DNA from: Streptomyces sp. NBC_01476
GTDB lineage: Bacteria; Actinomycetota; Actinomycetes; Streptomycetales; Streptomycetaceae
Assembly: GCF_036227265.1 (NCBI RefSeq)
Contig: NZ_CP109446.1
Location: 2,307,501 to 2,371,500, forward strand
Direction of reading: 5' to 3'
Length of the DNA: 64,000 nt
Made by a program: the position numbers and the translations under genes. A model generated the notes under the pieces. The model saw only the letters and a program-made list of their open reading frames with translations, was not told the origin of the DNA and searched no databases. Of this stretch, positions 22,942 through 30,899 are shown piece after piece; position 1 is the stretch's first letter; each line of letters opens with the position of its first letter.

Positions 22942-23687
22942 ACCCCTCCGAAGCCGCCGAGTTGCTGAAGCACTGCTCGGCGTTCGACAACCGCAAGCCG
23001 TCCGCTGCTGCCGCTGTTGCCTGGGCGGCAGCCCTCAACGATGTGCCGTTCGATGACGACGCCAGCGCCGCGGTTGCGACCTACTACACGACCGCGCCGA
23101 AGGACCCGGACGGCAAGCTGTGGATCTTGCCGCACCACGTCCGGACCCTGCGCGCCAAGATCCGTTCGGCACGGGTGGAGAACTTCCAGTACGAGCCCGT
23201 CGAGGGCGAGACCGCCGCCGAGTTCATAGCCCGCTACCAGGGCCAGATCAGGGCCGTCGCATCTGGCCGCGTCACTCCGCCGGCCAGCCGGTTGGCGCTT
23301 GAGGGCGGCCCGTCGAAGCAGTTCGTGCAGGAGTTGGAGGCCCGTGGCTTCGAGGTGGGCCGGCCTGTGCCGGACTCCGACGAGCAGGCGGTCATCGACT
23401 CGGTGCGCCGTGCGGGTCCGCTGGGTGTGGAGTGCCCGGCGTGCGGTGCGGTCGTGGGGCGTCCGTGCAAGACCCCGGGGGGCACGGAGAAGCAGCCGCT
23501 GGGGAAGCCCCGCCTGAAGCCGCACAGCGCCCGGCTGCGGGCTGCGGTGGGCGAGTTGGAGCAGACCCCGGCTCAGCGTCTGGCGGAGGAAGAGCGGCGC
23601 CGTGAGGCGTCCCGGGTGGCGCTCGTGCGCTTAACCGCCGACGAGGAAATCGTCGACGCCGAGATCGTCGAAAGCGAGATGTCATGA
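22938..23687 (+). CDS. phage replication-associated zinc-finger protein, TTA codon
   Basis: A 249-residue protein. It begins VNPSEAAELLKHCSAFDNRK and has AVATYYTTAPKDPDGKLWIL in the first half, a layout of actinophage proteins that follow the replication initiator. A phage-type zinc finger (CPACGAVVGRPC) with downstream H is near residue 165. Codon 232 (Leu) is TTA, unusual in this genome. GTG start in a GTGA overlap. Confidence 0.75.
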   Translation: MNPSEAAELLKHCSAFDNRKPSAAAAVAWAAALNDVPFDDDASAAVATYYTTAPKDPDGKLWILPHHVRTLRAKIRSARVENFQYEPVEGETAAEFIARYQGQIRAVASGRVTPPASRLALEGGPSKQFVQELEARGFEVGRPVPDSDEQAVIDSVRRAGPLGVECPACGAVVGRPCKTPGGTEKQPLGKPRLKPHSARLRAAVGELEQTPAQRLAEEERRREASRVALVRLTADEEIVDAEIVESEMS

Positions 23688-23998
23688 CCACACCCCCGGC
23701 CGCCTCGATGCCCGTGTCGATCCGCGCGGCTCTCAACGTCCCCCGCCATCCGGCCCGCACGGTTCCGTGCCCGCACTGCCACGTCGGCGCCGGCGAGGCG
23801 TGTACCACCCGGACCGGCCGCCGCCGGCTCCCAGACCCACCGCACCCCACCCGCGTCACCGCGTGGGCCCGGGCCACCGCCGTCTGCCCCGTCTGCCAGG
23901 TGGAGCCCGGCACCCCCTGCCACAACGGCGGCTGGCCCCTGGGCAACCCCGAAATCCACCCCGAACGCCAAACCGAAGCCGAAAGGACCACCGCATGA
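23684..23998 (+). CDS. double zinc-finger protein
   Basis: A 104-residue protein with two copies of the phage zinc-binding motif, CPHCHVGAGEAC and CPVCQVEPGTPC, each followed by a basic or His-containing segment. The motif matches that in the preceding protein, so the three fingers probably have a common origin. Confidence 0.75.
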   Translation: MTTPPAASMPVSIRAALNVPRHPARTVPCPHCHVGAGEACTTRTGRRRLPDPPHPTRVTAWARATAVCPVCQVEPGTPCHNGGWPLGNPEIHPERQTEAERTTA

Positions 23999-24279
23999 AC
24001 GTCCGCCCAGCCGTCGCAGCCCTGGTCGCAACCGGCCACACCGACAGCGCGATAGCCGACCAGCTCGGCATCCACCGCACCACCGCCTACCGCACCCGTC
24101 GGCGCATCACCGACGGCCACCAAACCCCCCTTGACCGGCTCCTCGCCGAAGCACTCCCCACCGGCCGCATCGCCGACTACGGGCCCGTGCCCCGCCGGGC
24201 CTGGACCCCCGCCGAACAAGCCGCCCACCGCGCTGAACTCCTCGCCGCCCTCCGACCTGCCCGCCCGTCCGCCGCCTGA
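23995..24279 (+). CDS. small HTH protein
   Basis: A 94-residue protein with a resolvase-like helix-turn-helix (VAALVATGHTDSAIADQLGI, HRTTAYRTRRRITD) at the N-terminus and a helical tail (WTPAEQAAHRAELLAALRPA). Probably DNA-binding; target unknown. Confidence 0.72.
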   Translation: MNVRPAVAALVATGHTDSAIADQLGIHRTTAYRTRRRITDGHQTPLDRLLAEALPTGRIADYGPVPRRAWTPAEQAAHRAELLAALRPARPSAA

Positions 24280-24293
24280 AAGGAACCGCCGCC

Positions 24294-24542
24294 ATGCCCG
24301 AAGCGCCCCTTCCGTCCGTTGAGCCCGGCCAGGTCTGGGCCGACAACGACAAGCGCGGCTACGGCCGCAAGATCCAGGTCATCTCCATCGAGGACGGCTA
24401 TGCCCTTACCAAGGCCGTCAGCCTGCGGGGCGGCAGCGTGAGCCCGACGACGAAGCCGCCGACCCGCATCCGCCTCGACCGCTTCAAGCCCACTTCCACC
24501 GGCTACCGGCTCGTGCGGCACGCTGACGGGAGCGCGGCCTGA
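24294..24542 (+). CDS. DUF6354-like small protein
   Basis: An 82-residue beta-rich protein with [20 protein letters not shown] followed by [14 protein letters not shown], resembling the DUF6354 family of Streptomyces (VxxGQxWxDxDxRxxGR). AAAGGA precedes the ATG. Role unknown. Confidence 0.7.
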   Translation: MPEAPLPSVEPGQVWADNDKRGYGRKIQVISIEDGYALTKAVSLRGGSVSPTTKPPTRIRLDRFKPTSTGYRLVRHADGSAA

Positions 24543-24919
24543 TGCCCGCCCGTGTGCAGCGGACCCGTCCCCACGTCAAGGGTCAGCAGGGCATGCCGAC
24601 CGGCTCGAAGTACGTCGGGCGCGGCAGCAAGTGGGGCAACCCCACCCGGGTCGTCTACGACCGTCGGACGGGCGGCTGGCACGCCGTCCACGACAGCGGC
24701 TCGAACATCGGCACCTGGCCCACCGCAGCCGAGGCCCGCCGGTTCGCCGTCGAGAGCTACCGGGCGCACCTGAAGGCCAACCCGGACCTGGCCGACACCG
24801 CGTGCCGCGAGCTGGCCGGCCTCGACCTCGCGTGCTGGTGCGCCGTACCGGAGGCCGGCGAGACCGACCACTGCCACGCCGCGGTGCTGCTGCGGCTCGC
24901 GGCCGGAGGGGAGAACTGA
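24542..24919 (+). CDS. DUF4326 domain protein
   Basis: A 125-residue protein with the DUF4326 landmarks: [44 protein letters not shown] and the closing [10 protein letters not shown]...[11 protein letters not shown]. The domain is common in phages and plasmids; it is suspected to act in nucleotide or DNA modification but no activity is established. It directly precedes two DNA methyltransferases. Confidence 0.9.
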   Translation: MPARVQRTRPHVKGQQGMPTGSKYVGRGSKWGNPTRVVYDRRTGGWHAVHDSGSNIGTWPTAAEARRFAVESYRAHLKANPDLADTACRELAGLDLACWCAVPEAGETDHCHAAVLLRLAAGGEN

Positions 24920-25698
24920 TGGCCCCGATCCCGTACTGGTCCAGCCCCGATGGGGACGTGACCCTGTACCTCGGTGACATGCGAGAGGTGCTGCCCGAGC
25001 TCGGACTGCAGGCCGATTTGGTCCTGGCCGATCCGCCGTACTCGGAAACGAGCCTCGCCTGGGATCGGTGGCCCGACGGGTGGCCCACGCTGGCCGCCAC
25101 GGTCGCCAGCAGCATGTGGTGCTTCGGCAGCATGCGGATGTTCCTCGACCGGCGCCCGCAGTTCGCCCACTGGAAGCTGTCGCAGGACGTCGTCTGGGAG
25201 AAGCACAACGGCTCCGGGGCCGGCACCGACCGGTTCCGCCGCGTCCACGAGCACGCCCTGCACTGGTACCGCGGGCCCTGGGGCGAGGTCCACCACGACA
25301 CACCCCGCGTTGCCGCCACCCCGGCGCAGATCGCACGCAACGGCACGGCGGTCCGCACGAGCCCGCCCGTCCACCAAGCCCAGTACGGTACCGGCCGCAG
25401 GTGGACAGAGACCGGCACCCGCCTCATGCGGTCCGTGATACCCGCCAAGTCGATGAAGGGCCGCGCGGTCCACCCCACCGAGAAGCCCGTCCAGCTCCTC
25501 GCCCCGCTGATCGACTACGCCTGCAAGCCGGGCGGCCTCGTCCTCGACCCGTTCGCCGGATCCGGCTCAACCCTTGAAGCCGCCCGGCAATCCGGGCGCC
25601 GCGCCATCGGCATCGAAGCCGACGAGCGGTACTGCGAAGTCATCGCGAAGCGCATGCAGGAACCCACAGCCCTCGACCTGTTCACCACAGGCGCCTGA
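24919..25698 (+). CDS. DNA methyltransferase, beta class (N6-adenine/N4-cytosine)
   Basis: A 259-residue enzyme that would transfer a methyl group from SAM to an exocyclic amino group in DNA. Motif IV DPPY is at 38-41 and motif [10 protein letters not shown] at 210-218, so the order is that of the beta class. [14 protein letters not shown] (motif X) precedes motif I. No restriction nuclease is next to it, so a phage self-protection or regulatory role is likely. Confidence 0.92.
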   Translation: MAPIPYWSSPDGDVTLYLGDMREVLPELGLQADLVLADPPYSETSLAWDRWPDGWPTLAATVASSMWCFGSMRMFLDRRPQFAHWKLSQDVVWEKHNGSGAGTDRFRRVHEHALHWYRGPWGEVHHDTPRVAATPAQIARNGTAVRTSPPVHQAQYGTGRRWTETGTRLMRSVIPAKSMKGRAVHPTEKPVQLLAPLIDYACKPGGLVLDPFAGSGSTLEAARQSGRRAIGIEADERYCEVIAKRMQEPTALDLFTTGA

Positions 25699-25724
25699 TG
25701 CCGTCCGCCGCCCAGGAGGCCCGC

Positions 25725-26525
25725 ATGACCGCCACCGCACACGAAACCCTCGACCTCCCCCTGACCCCGCCCCCGGGCGGCCAGGTCCTGCACCAGTCCG
25801 CCCGGGCCACCGTCATCTGGGGCGACGCCCAGGACTCGGCGGTGATCGCGCAGGTGCCCGCCGGGTACGGACTACTCGCCACCGACCCGCCCTACGGCGC
25901 CAACTGGCGCTCCAACTACGCCAAGAACTTCGAGCGCCTCGCAGGTGATGACGGGGCCGTCGACTGGCCCGCGATCCTCGCCGAATGGGTCGGCCCCGAA
26001 GGAACGCGAACCCAGGGCATGGCCGACAAACGCCACGTGTACGTCTTCGGCTACCGCCCCGAACAGCTCGCCGGCCCGCTGCGCCTCAGTGCCACCGCCG
26101 GACTTATCTGGGACAAAGCCAACACCAGCATGGGCAACCTGTCCCTGCCCTGGGGGCCCGGACACGAAGTCATCACCTTCGGCGCCCACTACAAGCGCCG
26201 CTCCGGCCGCGCAGCCGGAGGCGGCCAGCTCACCGCCCGCCTTAGGCAGGGCTCCGTCCTGCGGGTCCTGCGACCCAACGCCGACGCCGTCACCCGCCAC
26301 CCCACCGAGAAGCCGTGGCAACTCATGGCCCAGCTCATCGAATCCAGCACGGTCCGCGGTGACCTTGTCGTCGACCCGTGCGCCGGCTCCGGCAGCACCG
26401 GGGTGGCCGCGGTCCTCGAAGGCCGCCGCTGCTTCCTCGTGGAGATCGACCGCGCCTACGCCGAGTTGGCCGTCCGCCGGGTCGCCGCCGCCGAACGGAT
26501 CGCCGCACAAATCGACGCCGCCTGA
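25725..26525 (+). CDS. second DNA methyltransferase, beta class
   Basis: A 266-residue enzyme, DPPYG at 54-58 and DPCAGSGST at 217-225, with RHPTEKPWQLMAQLIE (motif X) between them. I chose the ATG at 25725 because AGGAGG lies five bases before it; an ATG at 25698 overlapping the previous stop is the alternative. It is only distantly like the upstream enzyme, so the two probably modify different sites. Confidence 0.9.
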   Translation: MTATAHETLDLPLTPPPGGQVLHQSARATVIWGDAQDSAVIAQVPAGYGLLATDPPYGANWRSNYAKNFERLAGDDGAVDWPAILAEWVGPEGTRTQGMADKRHVYVFGYRPEQLAGPLRLSATAGLIWDKANTSMGNLSLPWGPGHEVITFGAHYKRRSGRAAGGGQLTARLRQGSVLRVLRPNADAVTRHPTEKPWQLMAQLIESSTVRGDLVVDPCAGSGSTGVAAVLEGRRCFLVEIDRAYAELAVRRVAAAERIAAQIDAA

Positions 26526-26572
26526 CCCCGCCGCCCCGTTACCCGCCAGGAACCCCGACCCGAAGGATGACC

Positions 26573-26836
26573 ATGACCGACCAGCACGAACCGACCACCT
26601 CCCCGCTCGCTGACCGTCTCCGCCAGGCCGCCGTCGTCGTGATCCTCGAACCCGAACTGTCCGCTTGGCTGGAGGAAGCAGCCGACGCCAGCGAGAACGG
26701 CATGCACGACGTCGCCGAGTACCCCGACGACGACCCGGACGAGGGTCCGCAGTGCGTGGAGGACTGCGGCGTCTGCGTTGGCGAACCCGTGGCCCTCGCC
26801 GTCGCCGACACGATCCTCGCCGGGGTGCCCCGATGA
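26573..26836 (+). CDS. small acidic protein
   Basis: An 87-residue, strongly acidic protein (VVVILEPELSAWLEEAADAS; then DVAEYPDDDPDEGPQC). GAAGGA lies five bases before the ATG at 26573. Acidic phage proteins of this size can be DNA mimics that block host defence, but there is no specific evidence here. Confidence 0.65.
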   Translation: MTDQHEPTTSPLADRLRQAAVVVILEPELSAWLEEAADASENGMHDVAEYPDDDPDEGPQCVEDCGVCVGEPVALAVADTILAGVPR

Positions 26837-27141
26837 CCGCCCCGTCCGCCTGGTACGAGGCCGAACTGCTGCGCGTGGTGTGCCCGGAGGACGGGGGTGA
26901 CCCGTTCGGGTGGATCGACAGCAGCGAGTTGCCCCCCGTTCCCCCGTCCAAGGGCAGCACGCGCCGCCACAGCGCCCCGCAGGGCCTCAGTGGGGGAATT
27001 CCTCTACCGACCGATCCCAAGCCGTCTGAGGGGCACACGGAGACGCGCACCGCCTGCACGGTCTGCGGCTACATCCCCGGCTGGGTCAGCCCCCGCCGCG
27101 GCGCCCCCTGTGGGCACGGGACGGGCGGTGGCACCGAATGA
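26833..27141 (+). CDS. small zinc-finger-like protein
   Basis: A 102-residue protein; CTVCGYIPGWVSPRRGAPCG with H after it is a C-x2-C-x13-C-x1-H possible zinc site. ATGA overlaps on both sides; the downstream overlap leads into the frameshifted methyltransferase start. Confidence 0.65.
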   Translation: MTAPSAWYEAELLRVVCPEDGGDPFGWIDSSELPPVPPSKGSTRRHSAPQGLSGGIPLPTDPKPSEGHTETRTACTVCGYIPGWVSPRRGAPCGHGTGGGTE

Positions 27142-27264
27142 TCCTCGACTCGTTCGCGCGCCCGCCGCGGCTGGGCCGAAGGGCTCCGCATACTCGGCCT
27201 GTCAGAGGTCGGCCTGGAGTGGGACGACGCAGCCTGCCGCACCCGCGTCGCGGCCGGACACCGC

Positions 27265-28182
27265 ATGACGGTCCGCTGCGACGTCTCCGCCTACCCGACC
27301 GCGCCCTTCATCGGCCGCGTCAAGGTGAAGGTCGACTCCCCGCCGTGCCAGGCGTGGTCACGCGCCGGCAAGGGCCTCGGCCTGGTCGACCAGCCGCTCG
27401 TGCACCAGGCGGTCGCCGACCTCGCCGTCGGCCTCGACACCCGCAGCGAACTCAAGGCGCAGTGCAAGGACCCGCGATCGATCCTGGCCGCCGAACCCAT
27501 GCGCTGGCACCACGACCTGCGGCCCGAAACGATCCTCATGGAGGAAGTCCCCGACGTTCTCCCGCTGTGGAAGCAGTACGCGCAGATTCTCCGCGGCTGG
27601 GGCTACAGCGTCTGGTGCGGCGAGCTCAACGCCGCGGACTACGGGGTCGGCCAGGCCAGGCGGCGCGCCATCCTCATCGCCTCCCGCGTCCGCGACGTGT
27701 CCGCCCCCACCGCCACCCACACCCAGTACCCGCAGGGCGACAGCCTGTTCGGTGCCGGACTCCTCCCGTGGCGCACCATGGCCGACGCCCTCGGCTGGGG
27801 CTACACCCGGCGCCCGGCGCCCACAGTGACTGGCGGCGGAACGGAGACCGGCGGCGCCGAGCCGTTCTCCTCGACGTCCAGGGCCGCGATGCGCGCCGCG
27901 ATGGACAACCCAGGTCGCTGGGCCTGGCGCAAACCCGCACCCACCGTCACCGGAACCGTCGGACACGTCGGCGGGAAGCAGGCCGGCGGACACCTCAGCC
28001 TGTCCCCGGCCGAAGCCGCGGCCCTTCAGTCGTTCCCCGCAGGCCACCCGTTCAAGGGCAACGCCGGACAGATCGCCCTCCAGATCGGCAACGCTGTGCC
28101 GCCGCTGCTCGCCGCGCGCATAGTTGCCGCCGGCCTCGGCCTGGACTTCGCCGAACACCTCGCGGCACCGACCGCCGCATGA
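27265..28182 (+). pseudogene. C5-cytosine DNA methyltransferase with frameshifted N-terminus
   Basis: The frame from 27265 has catalytic C28 in SPPCQAWS (motif IV), EEV at 93-95 (motif VI), QARRR from 130 (motif VIII), and QIGNAVPP near the C-terminus (motif X). Homologues begin about 42 codons earlier with a motif I such as MILDxFAGPGGW. Here an ATG at 27138 opens MILDSFARPP in another frame, and the reading GWAEGLRILGLSEVGLEWDD then ACRTRVAAGH continues in the downstream frame from 27169, so one extra base lies in the GC-rich stretch at about 27158-27169. Motif I is also altered (Gly to Arg). The enzyme is probably inactive unless the base is a sequencing error. Confidence 0.75.
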
Positions 28183-28194
28183 CCCCCCAGAAGC

Positions 28195-28219
28195 GCCGGC
28201 CGGTTGCAGCCCGGCCGGC
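28195..28219 (+). terminator. intercistronic hairpin, 9-bp GC stem
   Basis: GCCGGCCGG (28195-28203) and CCGGCCGGC (28211-28219) pair with loop TTGCAGC, just after the methyltransferase stop. Confidence 0.5.
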
Positions 28220-28269
28220 GCCCCGTCTGATCCCACCACCCCACCCGCCTGACCAGCAAGGAGAACCCG

Positions 28270-28515
28270 ATGCCGAAACCCGCCCCGCCCAATACCCGCC
28301 CGTACCGCCGCGAATCCGAGACCGGCGCCGAGATGCGCACCATGACCCTCGACGCCGAGCAGACATGGCGGCAGATCGGCTGGCACGGCCAGACCGGCGC
28401 CTTCTACGCCCTCGACGAGAAGCCCTCCGACCACGAACCCGGAAGCTTCGGACCGCTGTGGGTCCTCGTCGACAACGAGCCGCCGATGCCGGACGAGGAC
28501 ATCCCCACCCCCTGA
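28270..28515 (+). CDS. hypothetical protein
   Basis: An 81-residue protein with AAGGAG before the ATG. TGAEMRTMTLDAEQTWRQIG and FGPLWVLVDNEPPMPDED suggest one small alpha/beta unit. No family recognised. Confidence 0.65.
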   Translation: MPKPAPPNTRPYRRESETGAEMRTMTLDAEQTWRQIGWHGQTGAFYALDEKPSDHEPGSFGPLWVLVDNEPPMPDEDIPTP

Positions 28516-28526
28516 CCTGCCCGCTT

Positions 28527-28552
28527 GTGGCCCGGCTGACCGGCCGGGCCAC
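28527..28552 (+). terminator. intercistronic hairpin, 9-bp stem
   Basis: GTGGCCCGG (28527-28535) pairs with CCGGGCCAC (28544-28552); loop CTGACCGG. It lies in the 54-base gap before the next gene. Confidence 0.5.
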
Positions 28553-28569
28553 CCCACCAAGGAACACAC

Positions 28570-28809
28570 GTGACCGATCCACAGATCGACCTGTACCGGT
28601 ACCGCGTTGTCGCGGACGCCATCACCAGGCCCGGCGACCTCGCTATCACCCTGGTCTGCGTCGACTGCGATGACACCCACGACCAGGAGGCCCGCATCCA
28701 CACCTTCGACGTCAAGTGGCCGAGCATCGAAAACCTCCACGAGATCGCAAGGATCCACGACCGACAGCACCCCACCGCCCCCGCCGGAGAGGAGACGCCC
28801 CATGCCTGA
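28570..28809 (+). CDS. hypothetical protein
   Basis: A 79-residue protein (GTG start after AAGGA). LAITLVCVDCDDTHDQEARI and IENLHEIARIHDRQHP give a possible metal site from Cys and His residues. No family recognised. Confidence 0.65.
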   Translation: MTDPQIDLYRYRVVADAITRPGDLAITLVCVDCDDTHDQEARIHTFDVKWPSIENLHEIARIHDRQHPTAPAGEETPHA

Positions 28810-28993
28810 GACCGTCCACGCCTGCCCGCCCGGCGGAAGCAGCCTCACCCCGTGCTGCCACCGCCCGCCGTTCGAACTCCCGCGCACCGACCGCATGACT
28901 CAGGACCCCGACGCAGTCACCTGCACCTCGCCGTGGCGCCTGATCGGCATCGACCCGCACGCCCCCTACCGCAACGCCGGGAGCACCCAGTGA
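28802..28993 (+). CDS. small Cys-rich conserved protein
   Basis: A 63-residue protein with HACPPGGSSLTPCCHRPPFE and LPRTDRMTQDPDAVTC, a pattern common to small proteins of Streptomyces phages and plasmids. Four Cys and His residues suggest a zinc ribbon. Eight-base overlap with the upstream gene. Confidence 0.72.
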   Translation: MPETVHACPPGGSSLTPCCHRPPFELPRTDRMTQDPDAVTCTSPWRLIGIDPHAPYRNAGSTQ

Positions 28994-29139
28994 CCACCAA
29001 CCCCACGGCCGCGCCGGGCGATCAGCACGCACCCCGCAACCAGCACTGCGACGACCCCAGTTGCACCTGCGGCCACCGGGTTGAGCGGTACGGGGCCACC
29101 ACAGGACAGATCACGGGAACAACCAGGCCCCGGCCGTAA
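28990..29139 (+). CDS. small Cys/His protein
   Basis: A 49-residue frame with GTG start overlapping the previous stop (GTGA). QHCDDPSCTCGHRVERYGAT contains a C-x4-C-x1-C-x1-H cluster. It is the last gene before a hairpin and promoter-like region. Confidence 0.55.
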   Translation: MTTNPTAAPGDQHAPRNQHCDDPSCTCGHRVERYGATTGQITGTTRPRP

Positions 29140-29144
29140 GCAAC

Positions 29145-29173
29145 GCCCCGCCAACCCGGAAGGGAGGCGGGGC
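29145..29173 (+). terminator. hairpin closing the replication/modification operon
   Basis: GCCCCGCC (29145-29152) and GGCGGGGC (29166-29173) pair across a 13-base loop, six bases after the last stop codon. Confidence 0.55.
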
Positions 29174-29247
29174 GAGGTGCTGTAGAGAGGCGATGCTGAG
29201 GCGTCCTCAACTCTGCCCAGAGGGGCGCGTTACCCAAGGTAGCTCAG

Positions 29248-29253
29248 TATAAT
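29248..29253 (+). promoter_or_regulatory. TATAAT -10 element before the recombinase operon
   Basis: A perfect TATAAT inside the AT-rich GGTAGCTCAGTATAATTTCC stretch, 39 bases before the ATG at 29287. No good -35 is visible. AT-rich sequence is rare here, which makes the match stand out. Confidence 0.45.
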
Positions 29254-29286
29254 TTCCCTTATACCAACCAATCCCGAGGGGGCTCC

Positions 29287-29700
29287 ATGTACGGCGGCGG
29301 TACCCACAAAGGCGAGCACTACTGGCTGCGCGACGGAGACGGCCCGGGTTGGGAGAAGTGCGGCCACCCCGACTGCACCGGCCGCCGCCACCGACCACTC
29401 CGCGACGGAGGATCAGAACACCACCCCACGGCGACCCAATGCCCGAAGACCCCCGACGGCGAGCACCAGTGGCAGCCGCTCTCCTTCGTCTTCGAGGCGC
29501 AACTCCTTGACAGCGCAGGACGCGTCCAGGTCCGACAGCCCGACCTCGACAAGGGGCGCGTGTACGCGGTCTGCATGCCCTGTCGTTCGCACACGTACAT
29601 CGAGACCGCCTGGGTGGGTTACTACCTCGGCTACCCGTTCATGGAAGAGGAGCAGGAGAGATTCGACCCGGCGCCCGATGACGACGGGGAATCGGCATGA
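29287..29700 (+). CDS. hypothetical Cys/His protein upstream of the recombinase
   Basis: A 137-residue protein. HYWLRDGDGPGWEKCGHPDC, then HQWQPLSFVFEAQLLDSAGR and VYAVCMPCRSHTYIETAWVG suggest two zinc ribbons flanking a beta-rich core. ATGA overlap with the recombinase gene indicates a joint role, possibly as accessory factor. Confidence 0.7.
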   Translation: MYGGGTHKGEHYWLRDGDGPGWEKCGHPDCTGRRHRPLRDGGSEHHPTATQCPKTPDGEHQWQPLSFVFEAQLLDSAGRVQVRQPDLDKGRVYAVCMPCRSHTYIETAWVGYYLGYPFMEEEQERFDPAPDDDGESA

Positions 29701-30845
29701 ACGAGCCCGAGGAGGTGGTCGAAGCCGAACTGGTTGACGACGACCACCTGCCTACCCCGATCTCCGCGCCGTCGCCTGCCCGGCCGCTCGTCGACCGGCA
29801 CACGATCCTCGTCCCCGGCCAGGCCATTCCGACCGAGGCCGACCAGCCCACATACACCGAACGCGACCTGTACGTCAGCAAGGCCACCGCCGACCGGCTC
29901 AAGAACGAGTCGAAGCCGCGCAACACCAGCCGGACGTATAAGAACCAACGGGACCTCTTCAAGGCGTGGTGCGCCGCTCAGGGCCGCGTCCCCCAACCGT
30001 GCACCACCGCCACCTACGTCGAATACGTCGCCACTCTCATCGAGCAGGGCCGCGCCCCCAACGCCATCTCGGTGGCCATGTCAGCCATCCGAACCTGGAT
30101 GCCCGACGACAAGAAACCCGGCACCACCGAAGCCCGCGGCATGCTCAACGAGTACCGCAAAGAATGGAACAAGCGCGTCGGCGTCAAGAAGGCGCCCGCC
30201 ATCACCGACGCCATGCTCCGCGCCATGATCGCCACCTGCGACCCGGCGACCCCGGCTGGTATCCGCGACCGGTGCGTCCTCCTCCTCGGCCGGGGCGCCC
30301 TCAACCGTAGGATCGAACTCGCCGACCTCACCATCGGCAACATCACCATCGAAACCGACGGCGTCGCCCTCCACATCGCCGCCTCCAAAACCGACCAGGA
30401 GGCCAAGGGCGCCGAGACGTTCATCCCCGCATGGGACGACCCCGCGATCGACCCGGTCCGTGCGACGCGGGCGTGGCTCGACATCCTCCACCGCCTCGGC
30501 ATCCACGACGGCGCCCTGTTCCGCGCCCTCACCCGCGCCGGCACCCTCCAATCGCGGGCCCAGGCCACGCAGCGCGGCGATCACGTCACCGGCGACGCCA
30601 TCAACGAGTGGGTTCGCAACCGGGCCCGCGCAGCCGGCCTCGAAGGCTGGGAGAAGATCACCGCGCACGGTCTCCGGCGCGGCGGCGCCCAAGCCATCTC
30701 CGACGCCGGCGGCGACCCCACGAAGCAGGGCCGGTGGAACGCTGGCTCAGCTGTCGTCAAGCGCGAGTATCTCGACCGGGCACAGAACCGCGCCAACAAC
30801 CCCTGGCTCAAGCTCGCCCGACCAGCACGCGACGACGCTCACTGA
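29697..30845 (+). CDS. second tyrosine recombinase
   Basis: A 382-residue recombinase. After an acidic N-terminal tail, residues 75-165 form a SAM-like DNA-binding domain (RTYKNQRDLFKAWCAAQGRV). The catalytic set is complete: R204/R205 in GRGALNRRIELADL, K231 in IAASKTDQ, H324 and R327 in HGLRRGG, W347 in QGRWN and Y358 in KREYLDR. It is only distantly like the integrase at 5.2 kb. No attachment-like repeat was found beside it. It may resolve multimers, invert or insert a segment, or be left from an earlier element. Confidence 0.9.
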   Translation: MNEPEEVVEAELVDDDHLPTPISAPSPARPLVDRHTILVPGQAIPTEADQPTYTERDLYVSKATADRLKNESKPRNTSRTYKNQRDLFKAWCAAQGRVPQPCTTATYVEYVATLIEQGRAPNAISVAMSAIRTWMPDDKKPGTTEARGMLNEYRKEWNKRVGVKKAPAITDAMLRAMIATCDPATPAGIRDRCVLLLGRGALNRRIELADLTIGNITIETDGVALHIAASKTDQEAKGAETFIPAWDDPAIDPVRATRAWLDILHRLGIHDGALFRALTRAGTLQSRAQATQRGDHVTGDAINEWVRNRARAAGLEGWEKITAHGLRRGGAQAISDAGGDPTKQGRWNAGSAVVKREYLDRAQNRANNPWLKLARPARDDAH

Positions 30846-30899
30846 CCAGCCCTGATACCGCATGTTATCGGGGGCGGTGGCTGCGGGCCGAACGCCGCG

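Noticed and set aside
27138..28673. A 511-residue plus-strand frame across the C5 methyltransferase
   Set aside because: Only its first ten codons fit the methyltransferase start; the remainder is Arg/Pro-rich out-of-frame reading.
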